Counted from the first letter of the stretch, positions 17,995 to 26,074 are shown. The stretch: 58,660 bases of DNA from Acidobacteriaceae bacterium (GCA_003152695.1 PMAT01000093.1:66001-124660), one strand, 5' to 3'. Numbers and translations are program-made. Notes: generated by a model from the sequence alone, not told the origin.

Positions 17995-18609
17995 CTAGGC
18001 TCGCCCAGCGCGCTGGCGCGTGATCTTCGTATATCGGGCGGTGAAAACTCCGGTGCCACCCATAATGAGTAGAGGGACGAGGACGCCAACCACTAGAGGT
18101 TTATTGCGCGGATTCAGTGCGATGGACGCCAAGACGATGTTGACGGAGAACGCAAGCCCCCAAACCATGCTGATGACCCAGTTGGCGTGGAGGAAGCCGA
18201 GCGTATTCCAGCTCTCAGGCGGCGCCGATTCGCGCGCATATTGCAGGGAGAATGGAACTCCTACAATGATCGATACCCAAGTCACACCGGCGTATAGCGC
18301 CCAGATGACCACCGAACTGTAGGCTGGAAACGCGGCCGACCGAATTAGAAAGGTCGCGATCGCCGCGATGACAAAGTAGCCCAACAAAACCCAGTCCAGC
18401 AGCTTGACTTTAATATGACGGCTGGCTTCCAGCGACAACAAGCCTATGCTGGCGAGAACTCCGAAAGCTACTCCCGCCGGCCAATGTCGCAGGGCCGCAA
18501 GAAAGCCGTAAACCACCCACACGACAAACTGCATGCCCAGAAGCAGGTGCGAAAACCGATCGGCGCTCATGCCCGCATTATAGGCCTCCACAAGTAAGAA
18601 TAGCGGCAT
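17995..18609 (-). CDS. Multi-pass membrane protein, unknown family
   Basis: 204 residues from ATG 18609; ATG 18570 (MSADRFSHLLL) is an alternative, and the frame is open upstream only through the R4 repeat. Six hydrophobic segments (LLLGMQFVVWVVYGFLAAL, GVAFGVLASIGLLSLEA, LLDWVLLGYFVIAAIATFLI, VVIWALYAGVTWVSIIVG, WVISMVWGLAFSVNIVLAS, LVVGVLVPLLIMGGTGVF). A conserved-looking RPxxK-like end (YTKITRQRAGRA) is basic. I do not recognise the family. Confidence 0.7.
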   Translation of the reverse strand: MPLFLLVEAYNAGMSADRFSHLLLGMQFVVWVVYGFLAALRHWPAGVAFGVLASIGLLSLEASRHIKVKLLDWVLLGYFVIAAIATFLIRSAAFPAYSSVVIWALYAGVTWVSIIVGVPFSLQYARESAPPESWNTLGFLHANWVISMVWGLAFSVNIVLASIALNPRNKPLVVGVLVPLLIMGGTGVFTARYTKITRQRAGRA

Positions 18610-18641
18610 GTCGTGCAACGTAACGGTAGCATGGCCTGGCG

Positions 18642-18705
18642 CTCCAGTTCGCGTCCATATTCTGGACGCTAACCGGGGTAGAGCAGAGTCCGGGCCGGCC
18701 CCGCC
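18642..18705. repeat. Dispersed repeat R4
   Basis: CAGTTCGCGTCCATATTCTGGACGCTAACC... followed by TCCGGGCCGG and CCGAACC, a short and diverged copy of the R family, lying between the membrane protein start and the RelB-type promoter. Confidence 0.65.
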
Positions 18706-18722
18706 GAACCTTCCGCAGTGAG

Positions 18723-18735
18723 GTATACAATGTAT
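18723..18735. promoter_or_regulatory. Operator-like near-palindrome before the RelB/YafQ-type pair
   Basis: TATACAATGTATA is a near-perfect palindrome (one central mismatch pair), with more TATATA behind it and the ribosome site GGAGGAG at 18743-18749 just before the ATG at 18758. RelB-type antitoxins repress their own promoter through such sites; binding here is inferred. Confidence 0.5.
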
Positions 18736-18757
18736 ATATATCGGAGGAGGCGTTCTC

Positions 18758-19018
18758 ATGGCAACCAGCATGGTTCATATCCGGGTGGACGAAAAGGTGA
18801 AGGCTAAAGCCGCAAAGACCTTGGCCGCGATGGGGTTGACGGTATCCGATGCCGTCCGTCTGTTGCTGACGCGGGTGGCCGCAGAAAAAGCCCTGCCGTT
18901 TGATGTGCGGGTTCCCAACCGCGAGACCCTTGCCGCGATGGAGGCCGGAGAGCGGGGCGAGGTGCATAAAGCGGCCAGTGTCGCCGCCATGATGGCCGAG
19001 TTGAATGCGCACCGTTGA
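18758..19018 (+). CDS. RelB/DinJ-family antitoxin
   Basis: 86 residues. The N-terminal half is a ribbon-helix-helix DNA-binding unit (MVHIRVDEKVKAKAAKTLAA, then MGLTVSDAVRLLLTRVAAEKALPF), the exact layout of DinJ/RelB. The C-terminal half (RETLAAMEAGERGEVHKA...) should wrap the toxin. GGAGGAG lies eight bases upstream. It overlaps the toxin gene by 14 bases and should repress the pair through the palindrome at 18723-18735. Confidence 0.9.
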   Translation: MATSMVHIRVDEKVKAKAAKTLAAMGLTVSDAVRLLLTRVAAEKALPFDVRVPNRETLAAMEAGERGEVHKAASVAAMMAELNAHR

Positions 19019-19289
19019 ATGGACTACGGCCTTCAGCCGCGATTACAAACGCACCCGAGCGACGCCACGGCACAGAGATGTCGGGACTTTACTCGCGGAC
19101 ATCGGTGTGCTGTTGGCCGATGACCAACCGCTGAAGGAGAAACACCGCGACCATGCCCTGTCGGGCAACTGGAAGGACCATCGCAAGTGTCATCTGAAGC
19201 CGGACCTCTTGCTGATCTACAAAAAGCCGGACGACAAAACCTTGCGATTTGTCCGCATGGGCTCGCACAGCGAACTTTTCAACCAGTAG
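19005..19289 (+). CDS. YafQ-family mRNA interferase toxin
   Basis: 94 residues, typical size. The RelE-fold catalytic set known for E. coli YafQ is present at the same places: His50, His63, Asp67, a late His (His88 here, against His87) and Phe92. The flanking strings KEKHRDHALSGNWKDHRKCH and PDLLLIYKKPDD are family hallmarks. It would cut mRNA on the ribosome. Its start lies within the antitoxin gene, so the two are translationally coupled. It appears intact. Confidence 0.92.
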   Translation: MRTVEWTTAFSRDYKRTRATPRHRDVGTLLADIGVLLADDQPLKEKHRDHALSGNWKDHRKCHLKPDLLLIYKKPDDKTLRFVRMGSHSELFNQ

Positions 19290-19349
19290 CGAGGGGACAA
19301 CCCCGCGCTCTGTGCCCTGTTCATGGTGAAGCGTTGGGTCCTTGCGGGA

Positions 19350-20138
19350 TCACTTACCCGGTCTGGCCATCTGCTGGTAAACGCGCTCAAAGGGCGCCGG
19401 ACTGACGCTAACCTCTCCACGATAGGGATTATCGAGGGTCGCCACCATGAAGACCATCAGCCCGAGAAGAGCTGCGATGAGCCCCGTCATCCAGATATGC
19501 ATTTTCAGGCTCTCGGTGTGGAAGAACCAGGTAGCAACAATGCAGATCAACGCTCCTAGCAGGATCAACGCCCACAGCGGTGGCGGCAATTCCTCATTCA
19601 CGGTGTCCAGACGAATACTTCGCGACTCTTCCAGAGCGTCGAATTCCCGCGAAATGTCCGCCATTAGAATCTTCTGCTCTTCGGTGACGGGCTCAAAAGT
19701 CTCAAAATCCGTTTGGAATTTATCCAGAGTCGCGCTGTTCTCGGTTGCTATTTCGCCGCGCTGTTGCGCCGGCCAGCCTACGTCGATCACCTTCCGCGTA
19801 TATTCGCGGAGATCATTCTGCAGCAAACCGCGTGTTGGCTCCGGAAGACCGCTAACGCTGCCATAGAGTCCGGATAGAGCTGCTGCCTCTTGTGCCACTT
19901 TGGCTTCCGTCTCCGTGTAGATGGTCCAGGCCCCGACAGCGAGCAAACCCAGCGAGACCCCGTAGAGCACGGTTAACCCTGCCAAGTAAAAGCCGACAAT
20001 ATCGTTGTGGGAGAGCTGGACGTGCATGCGACGAATCCATGACCGGGTGCAAAAGATCCCTGCCAGGCTGAAGCCCACAAAAACGCCGACAGTGAGCACT
20101 CCAAAAAGCCAGTTGGGTAGGTTATAAACCCAATACAT
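19350..20138 (-). CDS. DUF4239-family membrane protein
   Basis: 262 residues. Two membrane helices near the N-terminus (about 10-30 and 47-75), a soluble helical middle (EAKVAQEAAALSGLYGSVSG..., about 78-185), and two helices at the C-terminus (about 187-205 and 212-235) ending in LDNPYRGEVSVSPAPFE. This 2+2 layout and the closing motif fit DUF4239 (bestrophin-like). Function unknown. AAAGAGG stands about 11 bases before the ATG at 20138. Confidence 0.85.
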   Translation of the reverse strand: MYWVYNLPNWLFGVLTVGVFVGFSLAGIFCTRSWIRRMHVQLSHNDIVGFYLAGLTVLYGVSLGLLAVGAWTIYTETEAKVAQEAAALSGLYGSVSGLPEPTRGLLQNDLREYTRKVIDVGWPAQQRGEIATENSATLDKFQTDFETFEPVTEEQKILMADISREFDALEESRSIRLDTVNEELPPPLWALILLGALICIVATWFFHTESLKMHIWMTGLIAALLGLMVFMVATLDNPYRGEVSVSPAPFERVYQQMARPGK

Positions 20139-20482
20139 ATTTATTGGCCTCTTTCAGACAGAGAAAGCTGTCCGGGCAGATTCTGCAAAATGGATGTTCG
20201 CATTCCGCAAGCTACGCATGCGTCCGATTTGAGTCCAGGGAAATGACAGTATAGCTGGGTACCCGCAAGTTCGCATCCCTCTCTTGGACGCTAACCGGGG
20301 CGGAGGGAGGTTCGGGCCGGTCTACCGAACATTTTCAACTCACCATTCCTAGCCGTCCACTGCGATTCGATCTCCATCACTCCGTCCTCCCGCGAAGCAT
20401 GCCGGAAACTGCGGCGACCCCAGGCCATCAAGTGTGCGATATTGCGCAGACAACTGAAATCTGATCGTCCTAGTATTGGGGC
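20139..20482. repeat. 344-base spacer containing repeat R5 (20263-20385)
   Basis: R5 starts CAAGTTCGCATCCCTCTCTT, then GGACGCTAACCGGGGCGG, AGGTTCGGGCCGG, GAACATTTTCAACTCA and CGTCCACTGCGATTCGATCTC. Next to R1 it is the most complete copy. Nothing else is recognised in the spacer. Confidence 0.75.
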
Positions 20483-20692
20483 ATGGAAGCGCAATCGGAC
20501 AATCCGTTCGTGCACCGTTTTATCGCCGACGGCGTGATCGAATCGATCTGCATGAAGTGTTTTCTAACGGTATGCCGATGCCGGACGGAAGTAGGGATCG
20601 AAGGAAGAGAGGCCAAGCACGTCTGCCAAGATTATCTTGTCCCCGGTCTTGACTCCCAAACACTCTCAGGTGATACAACTCCCGGACAGTGA
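20483..20692 (+). CDS. Small cysteine-bearing hypothetical protein
   Basis: 69 residues. The string NPFVHRFIADGVIESICMKC with C(x5)C(x)C afterwards resembles short acidobacterial proteins with xHRFxDxGVxESICxxC that I recall but cannot name. Cysteines and the terminal HVC could bind a metal. No strong ribosome site. Downstream 170 bases hold no gene. Confidence 0.55.
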   Translation: MEAQSDNPFVHRFIADGVIESICMKCFLTVCRCRTEVGIEGREAKHVCQDYLVPGLDSQTLSGDTTPGQ

Positions 20693-20863
20693 TCTGCGGT
20701 TCGTGGAAACTGGCCTCGTCTCTCTTTTTGGTAGATCGCCAGCAGGGATTCTCGGAGTGATGAGAAGACGCCTGACGCCTGGTGCCCTGTTCCGCGAGAC
20801 CAGCCCTCTCATTCCATCTAAGCTGGGCAGAGAACGTCCTGCCCGCGGCTTCGAAACCATCCC

Positions 20864-21256
20864 TCAGGACCTCTTCCTCGTGCGCCGTCGGACCCACTCG
20901 GTCCACGCATGTTCCGTAATTTCGGGCGCAGCGGCGCGGAGCACCATCGCGGTTTCTTCGGCCTCGCTGCAACTGAGTTCCCAGCCGTTGAGCTCGAGAA
21001 AAACCACCATCGCCGCCAGCGCGGTGCGCTTGTTTCCATCGAGGAAGGGATGGTTTCGCAGCAGCCCCCAGGCATACGCGGCCGCCAGACTTGCCACCGA
21101 TGTCGTCCGTCCATAGGCCGCCAGGTTCTGAGGCCTGGCCACAGCGGATGCAAGCAGTCCGGCGACGCGCAGGCCGGAGACCTCGCCGTAACGCGCAATC
21201 AGTTGCTCGTGGATGGCCTCGACGGCTTTCGCGGTAAGCCATCGCAGCCGCTTCAC
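20864..21256 (-). CDS. Doc-family (Fic fold) toxin
   Basis: 130 residues. The Fic/Doc core motif HPFLDGNKRTA occupies residues 69-79, with the catalytic His69 and the phosphate-binding Gly-Asn-Lys-Arg. The N-terminal VEAIHEQLIARYGEVSGLR and the middle LAAAYAWGLLRN are normal for Doc proteins, which phosphorylate EF-Tu in the P1 system. Its ATG overlaps the antitoxin stop by four bases. The C-terminus is basic (RRRTRKRS). It appears intact. Confidence 0.9.
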   Translation of the reverse strand: MKRLRWLTAKAVEAIHEQLIARYGEVSGLRVAGLLASAVARPQNLAAYGRTTSVASLAAAYAWGLLRNHPFLDGNKRTALAAMVVFLELNGWELSCSEAEETAMVLRAAAPEITEHAWTEWVRRRTRKRS

Positions 21257-21474
21257 TTCGCCAGTTCTCGATAGCTGTTGCGGTGCCGAGGCTCAGTCCG
21301 GCGAAAGGCTTCAACCTGCTCGGAGAAATCGGCGTCAAAGGGCGACAGTTCGATCCCGGCGCTCGTCTCGGCGAGACTCAATACGCTGCCTTCGGTCAGG
21401 CGAAGGTGTTCGATGACCTGCTTGGGCAGCAGGACCCCATATCCGTTGCCGATCTTGCGGAGTTTGGTCTGCAT
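21253..21474 (-). CDS. AbrB/MazE-type antitoxin
   Basis: 73 residues. The N-terminal swapped-hairpin domain is clear: MQTKLRKIGNGYGVLLPKQV, then IEHLRLTEGSVLSL. The tail (DADFSEQVEAFRRTEPRHRNSYRELAK) is the toxin-binding part, with a motif often seen in antitoxins paired to Doc. It probably represses its own promoter. The TTATAACATTAGTTATAATC stretch just upstream (about 21481-21500) contains an inverted TTATAAC/GTTATAA pair that could be the operator. Confidence 0.88.
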   Translation of the reverse strand: MQTKLRKIGNGYGVLLPKQVIEHLRLTEGSVLSLAETSAGIELSPFDADFSEQVEAFRRTEPRHRNSYRELAK

Positions 21475-21480
21475 GGAGAG

Positions 21481-21500
21481 ATTATAACATTAGTTATAAT
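21481..21500. promoter_or_regulatory. Inverted repeat TTATAAC/GTTATAA before the AbrB/Doc pair
   Basis: TTATAAC ATTA GTTATAA is a perfect inverted repeat of 7 bases about 10 bases upstream of the antitoxin start (minus strand). It is AT-rich in GC-rich DNA and fits an operator overlapping a -10 region. Inferred. Confidence 0.5.
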
Positions 21501-21900
21501 CAGCAGCCAGCAGCCAGTTGCCAGTTGCCAGTGATCACTTGCCAGTACTTGCCAGTAGTCAGTTGCCAGTGGGTTCGTACCAGGGCACGACCTTTAGTCG
21601 TGCCGAACGAAGGCGCAGAAGAGATCGGGGCTTTAGTGAGTGCGTGAGAACTCACTTGCACTGGAAGGATAAATGATGCACAAAGGGGTATGTCACGATT
21701 TCTGGTGTACAACTCCGAGCAAGCGCTGAAAAACTCGCCCTCGACTACATTTGAAGGGGCGTACCTTTAGGTACGCCGTCATAAGTCTTTTATATTTGTC
21801 ATCCCGAACCGACTTTAGTCGGTGAGGGATCTGCGGTTGCGAGTTTTTCAGCAGCCTGTGAAGCCGTGCCCTGATACAAAACGACACTGACAACTGGATA
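21501..21900. repeat. Heptamer array and CTTTAG-loop hairpins in a 470-base spacer
   Basis: 21501-21570 is an irregular array of the 7-base unit CCAGTTG/CCAGTAG. Three hairpins with the same TTTA loop follow: GGCACGAC/GTCGTGCC (21584-21604), GGCGTACC/GGTACGCC (21758-21777), ACCGAC/GTCGGT (21808-21823). A short CTGACAACT pair lies near 21886-21910. No gene is seen. Confidence 0.7.
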
Positions 21901-21944
21901 CTGACAACTAAGATGCGATCACCGATGGCCGTAGCTCGACAAGT

Positions 21945-22487
21945 CTATGGGTTGGTTGGATCCTGGGTTGGAAATTTCGGCTCTTGGCCCGTAGGTCCTT
22001 TGGGAGGGCACAGTAGGCCTACCTGCTTCAGCACCGAGAGCATGCTCCAGGCGTTCCATTCTTCTGAGATCTTTCCCGCCCTGAAGCGGAACAGGGTCAT
22101 TCCTGAAACGTTGATCGGTTTGCCGGTCGCAGGAAGCCCCATTCCCGGCTGAGTGTTCGTGCCCCACGCTGTCCAATGCACCACGACCAGATCTCCCTCG
22201 GCCACCATGTGCTTGACCGCGAATTGCATGTCAGGCATCGCAGTGCGTTCTTCCCGCGCCATCGCCATATCTTCCGCCAGAGTGTAATCGCGCTCAGCGC
22301 TATGGGCCACAAAGTCGGCGGCATGGAAGTCGGAATACCTTTCGAGCTTTCCCTGGCCGAGCACTTCCTCAAAGAACGTCCGCGCCACGGTCTTGTTTTT
22401 CTCCTGCTCGCTTGCTGGTTGAGCTTGACAGGGAAGAGTCATGGCAACGACTAATAGAGATAAGACAAAAGCACACTTTTTCTGCAT
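21945..22487 (-). CDS. Secreted SnoaL-like (ester cyclase family) protein
   Basis: 180 residues from ATG 22487, with GGAGG seven bases upstream. The signal peptide is MQKKCAFVLSLLVVAMTLPC, with AQA following. The mature domain is an NTF2/SnoaL-like fold: VARTFFEEVLGQGKLERYSD, then MPDMQFAVKHMVAEGDLVVVH, and WTAWGTNTQ... ITLFRFRAGKISEEWNAWS-like end. These proteins bind small hydrophobic molecules and some are cyclases. A MerR-type promoter directly upstream suggests induction by a ligand sensed by the neighbouring regulator. Confidence 0.85.
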   Translation of the reverse strand: MQKKCAFVLSLLVVAMTLPCQAQPASEQEKNKTVARTFFEEVLGQGKLERYSDFHAADFVAHSAERDYTLAEDMAMAREERTAMPDMQFAVKHMVAEGDLVVVHWTAWGTNTQPGMGLPATGKPINVSGMTLFRFRAGKISEEWNAWSMLSVLKQVGLLCPPKGPTGQEPKFPTQDPTNP

Positions 22488-22540
22488 ATAAACCTCCTTG
22501 CACAAGTGTCTTGGATCTGCCTCTTATTGCCGGCAAAGTC

Positions 22541-22572
22541 AGTGTCCGGTCTATACCTAGGTATAGAGTCAA
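22541..22572 (-). promoter_or_regulatory. MerR-type promoter with 16-bp perfect palindrome
   Basis: On the minus strand: -35 TTGACT, a 20-bp spacer containing the perfect palindrome CTATACCTAGGTATAG (22551-22566), then a -10-like GACACT. A spacer of 19-20 bp with the operator inside is the signature of promoters under MerR regulators. It drives the SnoaL-like gene and lies directly behind the merR-type gene. Confidence 0.75.
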
Positions 22573-22580
22573 GGAAAAAT

Positions 22581-23042
22581 TTAGGAGGCGGCGATGGCGG
22601 CGGATCTAGAGGACTTAGGCCGATCTGGTCTAATTTTCTGTGGCAGCGGAATGTTGAGTCCAGCGCGGATTTGACTTAATGCCTCTTGCAATTCATCGCG
22701 GAGTTGAATTGACGAGCGGATTTGCTCGTTCATGGCTTGCAGCTTCTGCTCCCCAAGTTTCAAGGCCTCGCGAAGGCATTCTTGTGAGCCTTCGTGATAA
22801 GGAGATGGCGCACCCGTGTCGCTCGGCAAAATCCATAACTGCAACACGTGCCGGATTTCCACCAGCTTGAAACCAAATCGCTGCATCTTCTTGATTACGG
22901 TGACGGTCTCAAGGTCCTTCTCGGTGTAAATGCGATATCCCGCGGGCGTCCGTCGGGGGGTACGCATGAGGCGTCGCCGTTCGTAGAAGCGTATCGCCTG
23001 CACGCTCACACCACCACGCTTTGCAAGTTCGCCGATTCTCAT
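22581..23042 (-). CDS. MerR-family transcriptional regulator
   Basis: 153 residues. The winged-helix domain is intact: MRIGELAKRGGVSVQAIRFYE, RRLMRTPRRTPAGYRIYTEKD, then the helix pair VIKKMQRFGFKLVEIRHVL. A coiled coil (about 85-125) follows. The C-terminal effector region has one cysteine (SQECLREAL) and no CxxxxxxxC metal-binding pair, so the ligand may be organic rather than a metal; this is inference. It should twist the long-spacer promoter next door and so control the SnoaL-like gene. Confidence 0.9.
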   Translation of the reverse strand: MRIGELAKRGGVSVQAIRFYERRRLMRTPRRTPAGYRIYTEKDLETVTVIKKMQRFGFKLVEIRHVLQLWILPSDTGAPSPYHEGSQECLREALKLGEQKLQAMNEQIRSSIQLRDELQEALSQIRAGLNIPLPQKIRPDRPKSSRSAAIAAS

Positions 23043-23078
23043 ACGTTAAATACTGGCACTGGCTACTGACAACTGCCC

Positions 23079-24461
23079 TCAGCTTTCGCCCCGCTTGCGC
23101 AGGAAGGCCGGAATCTCCAGGTCGTCCGAGTCATAGGTGATGTTGGCGCTGCTGCTCACGGTGTCAATCGTGGGCGGCTCCTCTCGACCGGCAGCGGCGG
23201 CCCGTGCCTGCATTTGCGCCTCGTCCATTGGCTCGGCATGGCGCACGATCTCGGAATCGATGTCGTCGAGATTGTCGGGAATGTAGGGCACCGCTCGCGG
23301 CCGTTCCGCCGCCCGCGGCGATTCAGGCTCTGCCGGCTTGACTGGCGTGGGCTGCGGCTCCCGCATGGACGACACCTCGTAGGTTGCGTGAACGCTGGCT
23401 GCGGTGGCGCGCGCCTGGTGCACCACCTCAGCCACTGGATGCGATGCCTCGCGCCGGCGGGAAACTTCCCGGAAGCCGGTTGCGATCACCGTGATCTTGA
23501 CTTCGTCCTTCATCTTCTCGTCGAGCACGGCGCCGAAGATGATGTTGGCGTCTTCATGCGCGGCGCTCTGGATGATAGTGGAGGCTTCGTTCACCTCCGC
23601 CAGCCGCAGCGAACTGGAGCCGGTGATGTTGATGAGGATGCCGCGCGCGCCATCGATGGCGCCGGCCTCGAGCAGAGGAGACGCAATCGCGGCCTGCGCC
23701 GCCAGAGTGGCGCGGCCTTCGCCCCTCGCGGTGGCCGTGCCCATCACGGCGTAACCCATGCCCGCCATGATGGTCTTTACGTCAGCGAAGTCGCGGTTGA
23801 TGATGCCGGGAATGGTGATGATGTCGGAGATGCCCTGCACCGCCTGGCGCAGAATGTCGTCGGCGACGCGAAACGATTCGAAGAAACCTGCGTCCTTGGC
23901 GACCGCCAGCAGCTTTTCGTTGGGGATCACGACCGTGGTGTCAACCGAATCGATCAGCTCCTGCAAGCCACGCTCCGCCTGGTTCTGGCGGCGTTTGCCT
24001 TCGAAGGCGAACGGCTTCGTGACTACCGCGACCGTGAGCGCGCCCATCTCGCTGGCCAGCGACGCAATGATCGGAGCCGCGCCGGTGCCGGTGCCGCCGC
24101 CAAGACCAGTGGTAACGAACACCATGTCCGCACCTTCCAGCGCTTCGATGATTTTGTCGGCATCTTCCAGCGCAGCCTTGCGGCCAACGTCGGGATTGGC
24201 GCCCGCGCCCAGGCCGTTGGTCAGCTTGACCCCAAGCTGGATCTTCACCGGCGCGTTCGACAGCTTGAGCGCCTGCAGATCGGTGTTGGCCACCACGAAT
24301 TCCACGCCTTCCAGGTGCGATTCGATCATGCGATTGACGGCGTTGCCGCCACCGCCGCCGACGCCAATGACCTTGATCTTCGCGGAGTTCAGCAGCTCTT
24401 CGTTGAAGTGAATGCGAATGTCGTTTTCGGGCTGGCTTTTGTCGTTGAAATCTTCGATCAT
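23079..24461 (-). CDS. ftsZ: Cell division GTPase FtsZ
   Basis: 460 residues, somewhat long. The GTPase domain shows [13 protein letters not shown] near the N-terminus, the tubulin signature [10 protein letters not shown] near residue 115, and [11 protein letters not shown]-type T7 loop ([11 protein letters not shown]). A long variable linker rich in Pro, Arg and Glu (about 335-440) follows. It ends in the conserved FtsA-binding tip [11 protein letters not shown]. It forms the Z-ring at midcell. Last gene of the cluster; a spacer of 390 bases with hairpins and a gene fragment separates it from ftsA, so it may have its own promoter. Confidence 0.97.
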   Translation of the reverse strand: MIEDFNDKSQPENDIRIHFNEELLNSAKIKVIGVGGGGGNAVNRMIESHLEGVEFVVANTDLQALKLSNAPVKIQLGVKLTNGLGAGANPDVGRKAALEDADKIIEALEGADMVFVTTGLGGGTGTGAAPIIASLASEMGALTVAVVTKPFAFEGKRRQNQAERGLQELIDSVDTTVVIPNEKLLAVAKDAGFFESFRVADDILRQAVQGISDIITIPGIINRDFADVKTIMAGMGYAVMGTATARGEGRATLAAQAAIASPLLEAGAIDGARGILINITGSSSLRLAEVNEASTIIQSAAHEDANIIFGAVLDEKMKDEVKITVIATGFREVSRRREASHPVAEVVHQARATAASVHATYEVSSMREPQPTPVKPAEPESPRAAERPRAVPYIPDNLDDIDSEIVRHAEPMDEAQMQARAAAAGREEPPTIDTVSSSANITYDSDDLEIPAFLRKRGES

Positions 24462-24489
24462 CTCTACTCCAATATCGCGACTGGCAACT

Positions 24490-24605
24490 CGCGATTGCTT
24501 GTGTCGCCGGCTGAAGCCGGTTCAGATAATCTCTTCGTTCCTACCCAGGGCTTGCGCCCTGGGCTAGTACTATTTCGCCCCTGCGGGGCTCGACTTTGCT
24601 CAATC
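24490..24605. repeat. Cluster of small palindromes (REP-like)
   Basis: Three hairpins in a row: GCCGGCTGAAGCCGG, CCCAGGGCTTGCGCCCTGGG and CGCCCCTGCGGGGCT. They sit in the ftsA-ftsZ spacer, together with a truncated gene. A second cluster of the same style is at 27372-27551. Confidence 0.7.
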
Positions 24606-24627
24606 GTCCCATCGTGGCGACCCAAAC

Positions 24628-24771
24628 TCAGTTCTCACCCACGCTCTTACGCCCTTTCCGCGCATCAATCACCGTCGATGCCAGGACGAATTCCTCCTCC
24701 AGAGCCTGGTATGCCTTCCGGTATTTCGGCTCCTTCATCCACTTCTTGTGCATGTCGGATATGCGCGCCAT
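24628..24771 (-). pseudogene. Truncated HTH (HigA-type) antitoxin remnant
   Basis: 47 codons with a good ribosome site (GGAGGT) before the ATG at 24771. The product, with MKEPKYRKAYQALEEEFVLA followed by STVIDARKG, equals the leader that precedes the helix-turn-helix in many XRE/HigA-type antitoxins (normally ...ARxxAGLTQxxLA). The frame stops right where the HTH should begin. No toxin gene is adjacent. It may be a decayed antitoxin stranded between ftsA and ftsZ. Confidence 0.6.
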
Positions 24772-24851
24772 TGCTAGACCTCCATCATTCAACCGATTTC
24801 GCGCGTGCTAAATCCGAATTCTGCGCTGCCGTTTCCAGCCTCGCTGCAACC

Positions 24852-26072
24852 TTACGCGTTCTGCCGGGCGAACAAGGCTTTGAGCTTTGCTCCCAGTCCG
24901 CGATCGATGTTCATGCGGGCCTGGCGCGCACGATGTCCGTAAAGCACCATCCCGATTGCCGTGGCAAACTCCGGCTCCAACAGATTCGAAGGCAGCTTGG
25001 CGATAGGCACCGGATATCCGAGTCGTACCGGACGACGCAGAATTCCATCCGCAACTTCCAGCAGCGCATTGAGCCGCGAGCCGCCGCCGGTAAACACCAG
25101 TCCCGCGCCCAGCAAATCGTAAACCCCCGCCTGGCGCAGGTGATCGCGCAGCAATTCCATCAGCTCGCGCGCCCTCGGCTCCAGAATTTCTCCCAGCATG
25201 CGCTGCTGCATCAGCCGCGAGGGGCGATCGCCCACCGAAGGCACTTCGATTTCGTTGCCCTCGGGAATACGCGTGACGACAGCGCAGCCGAACATCTTCT
25301 TGATGTTCTCGGCGTCGGGAATCGGCGTGCGGAAGCCCACTCCCACGTCGTTGGTGAAATGATCGCCGCCGATGGGAATGGCACCGCTGTGGATCACGAC
25401 GCCTTCGTAGTACACGATGAGGCTGGTGGAACCGGCTCCAATGTCAACCAGGCAAACACCGAGTTCGCGCTCGTCGGTTTGCAACACCGAGTCGGCGCAA
25501 GCCAGCGCTTCGAAGACGGTGTCGTCCACATGAATGCCGGCGCGGTTCATGGCCGAGACTACGTTCTGGGTCGCCGTGGTTCCCGCCGTCACCACGTGCA
25601 CGCGCACTTCGAGCTTTCTGCCCATCAGCCCGGCGGGATCGTGCACACCGCCTTGCCCATCCAGGATGAATTCCTGCGGCAGCAGGTGCAGCGCCTCGCG
25701 GTCGTCGGGCATGGCGATGCTGCGCGCCTTCTCCACCGCCTGGCGCACATCTTCGCGGGTGATCTCGCGCGAACGCGGTCCCAGCACGATGCCGCCATGA
25801 CTATTTACGCCGCGGATGTGCGAGCCGGCCACTCCGACTACGGCATGCTCCACCGGAGCTTGCGCCACGTTCTCGGCGTCCTCGACCGCCTTTCGGATCG
25901 TGTCGACCGCCTTGTCGAGATCGGCGATCACGCCCTTTCGCATACCGCGGGAATCGGCGACGCCGTGGCCGCGATAACGCAAGGCATAGTCATTCACTTC
26001 GGCGACGATCACGCACGTCTTGGCGCTACCGACGTCAATCACCGTGAGCAGGTTCTCTGTTTGACTTCCCAT
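24852..26072 (-). CDS. ftsA: Cell division protein FtsA
   Basis: 406 residues. Actin-fold phosphate motif TVIDVGSAKTCVIVAEV at the start, LVDIGAGSTSLIVY in the middle (about 205), and GLVFTGGGSRLNALLEV near 330. The 1C subdomain expected for FtsA lies between. The C-terminal amphipathic helix GLGAKLKALFARQ is the membrane anchor. It ties the Z-ring to the membrane. Two bases separate it from ftsQ, so the genes are co-transcribed. Confidence 0.96.
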   Translation of the reverse strand: MGSQTENLLTVIDVGSAKTCVIVAEVNDYALRYRGHGVADSRGMRKGVIADLDKAVDTIRKAVEDAENVAQAPVEHAVVGVAGSHIRGVNSHGGIVLGPRSREITREDVRQAVEKARSIAMPDDREALHLLPQEFILDGQGGVHDPAGLMGRKLEVRVHVVTAGTTATQNVVSAMNRAGIHVDDTVFEALACADSVLQTDERELGVCLVDIGAGSTSLIVYYEGVVIHSGAIPIGGDHFTNDVGVGFRTPIPDAENIKKMFGCAVVTRIPEGNEIEVPSVGDRPSRLMQQRMLGEILEPRARELMELLRDHLRQAGVYDLLGAGLVFTGGGSRLNALLEVADGILRRPVRLGYPVPIAKLPSNLLEPEFATAIGMVLYGHRARQARMNIDRGLGAKLKALFARQNA

Positions 26073-26074
26073 GG

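Noticed and set aside
20520-21338. A 272-codon minus-strand frame over the Doc/AbrB pair
   Set aside because: Runs in another frame over both genes; the Doc motif is only in the 130-residue frame.
21501-21570. CRISPR-like look of the repeated 7-base words
   Set aside because: Units are 7 bases with no unique spacers of 25-40 bases and no cas genes; this is a tandem array.
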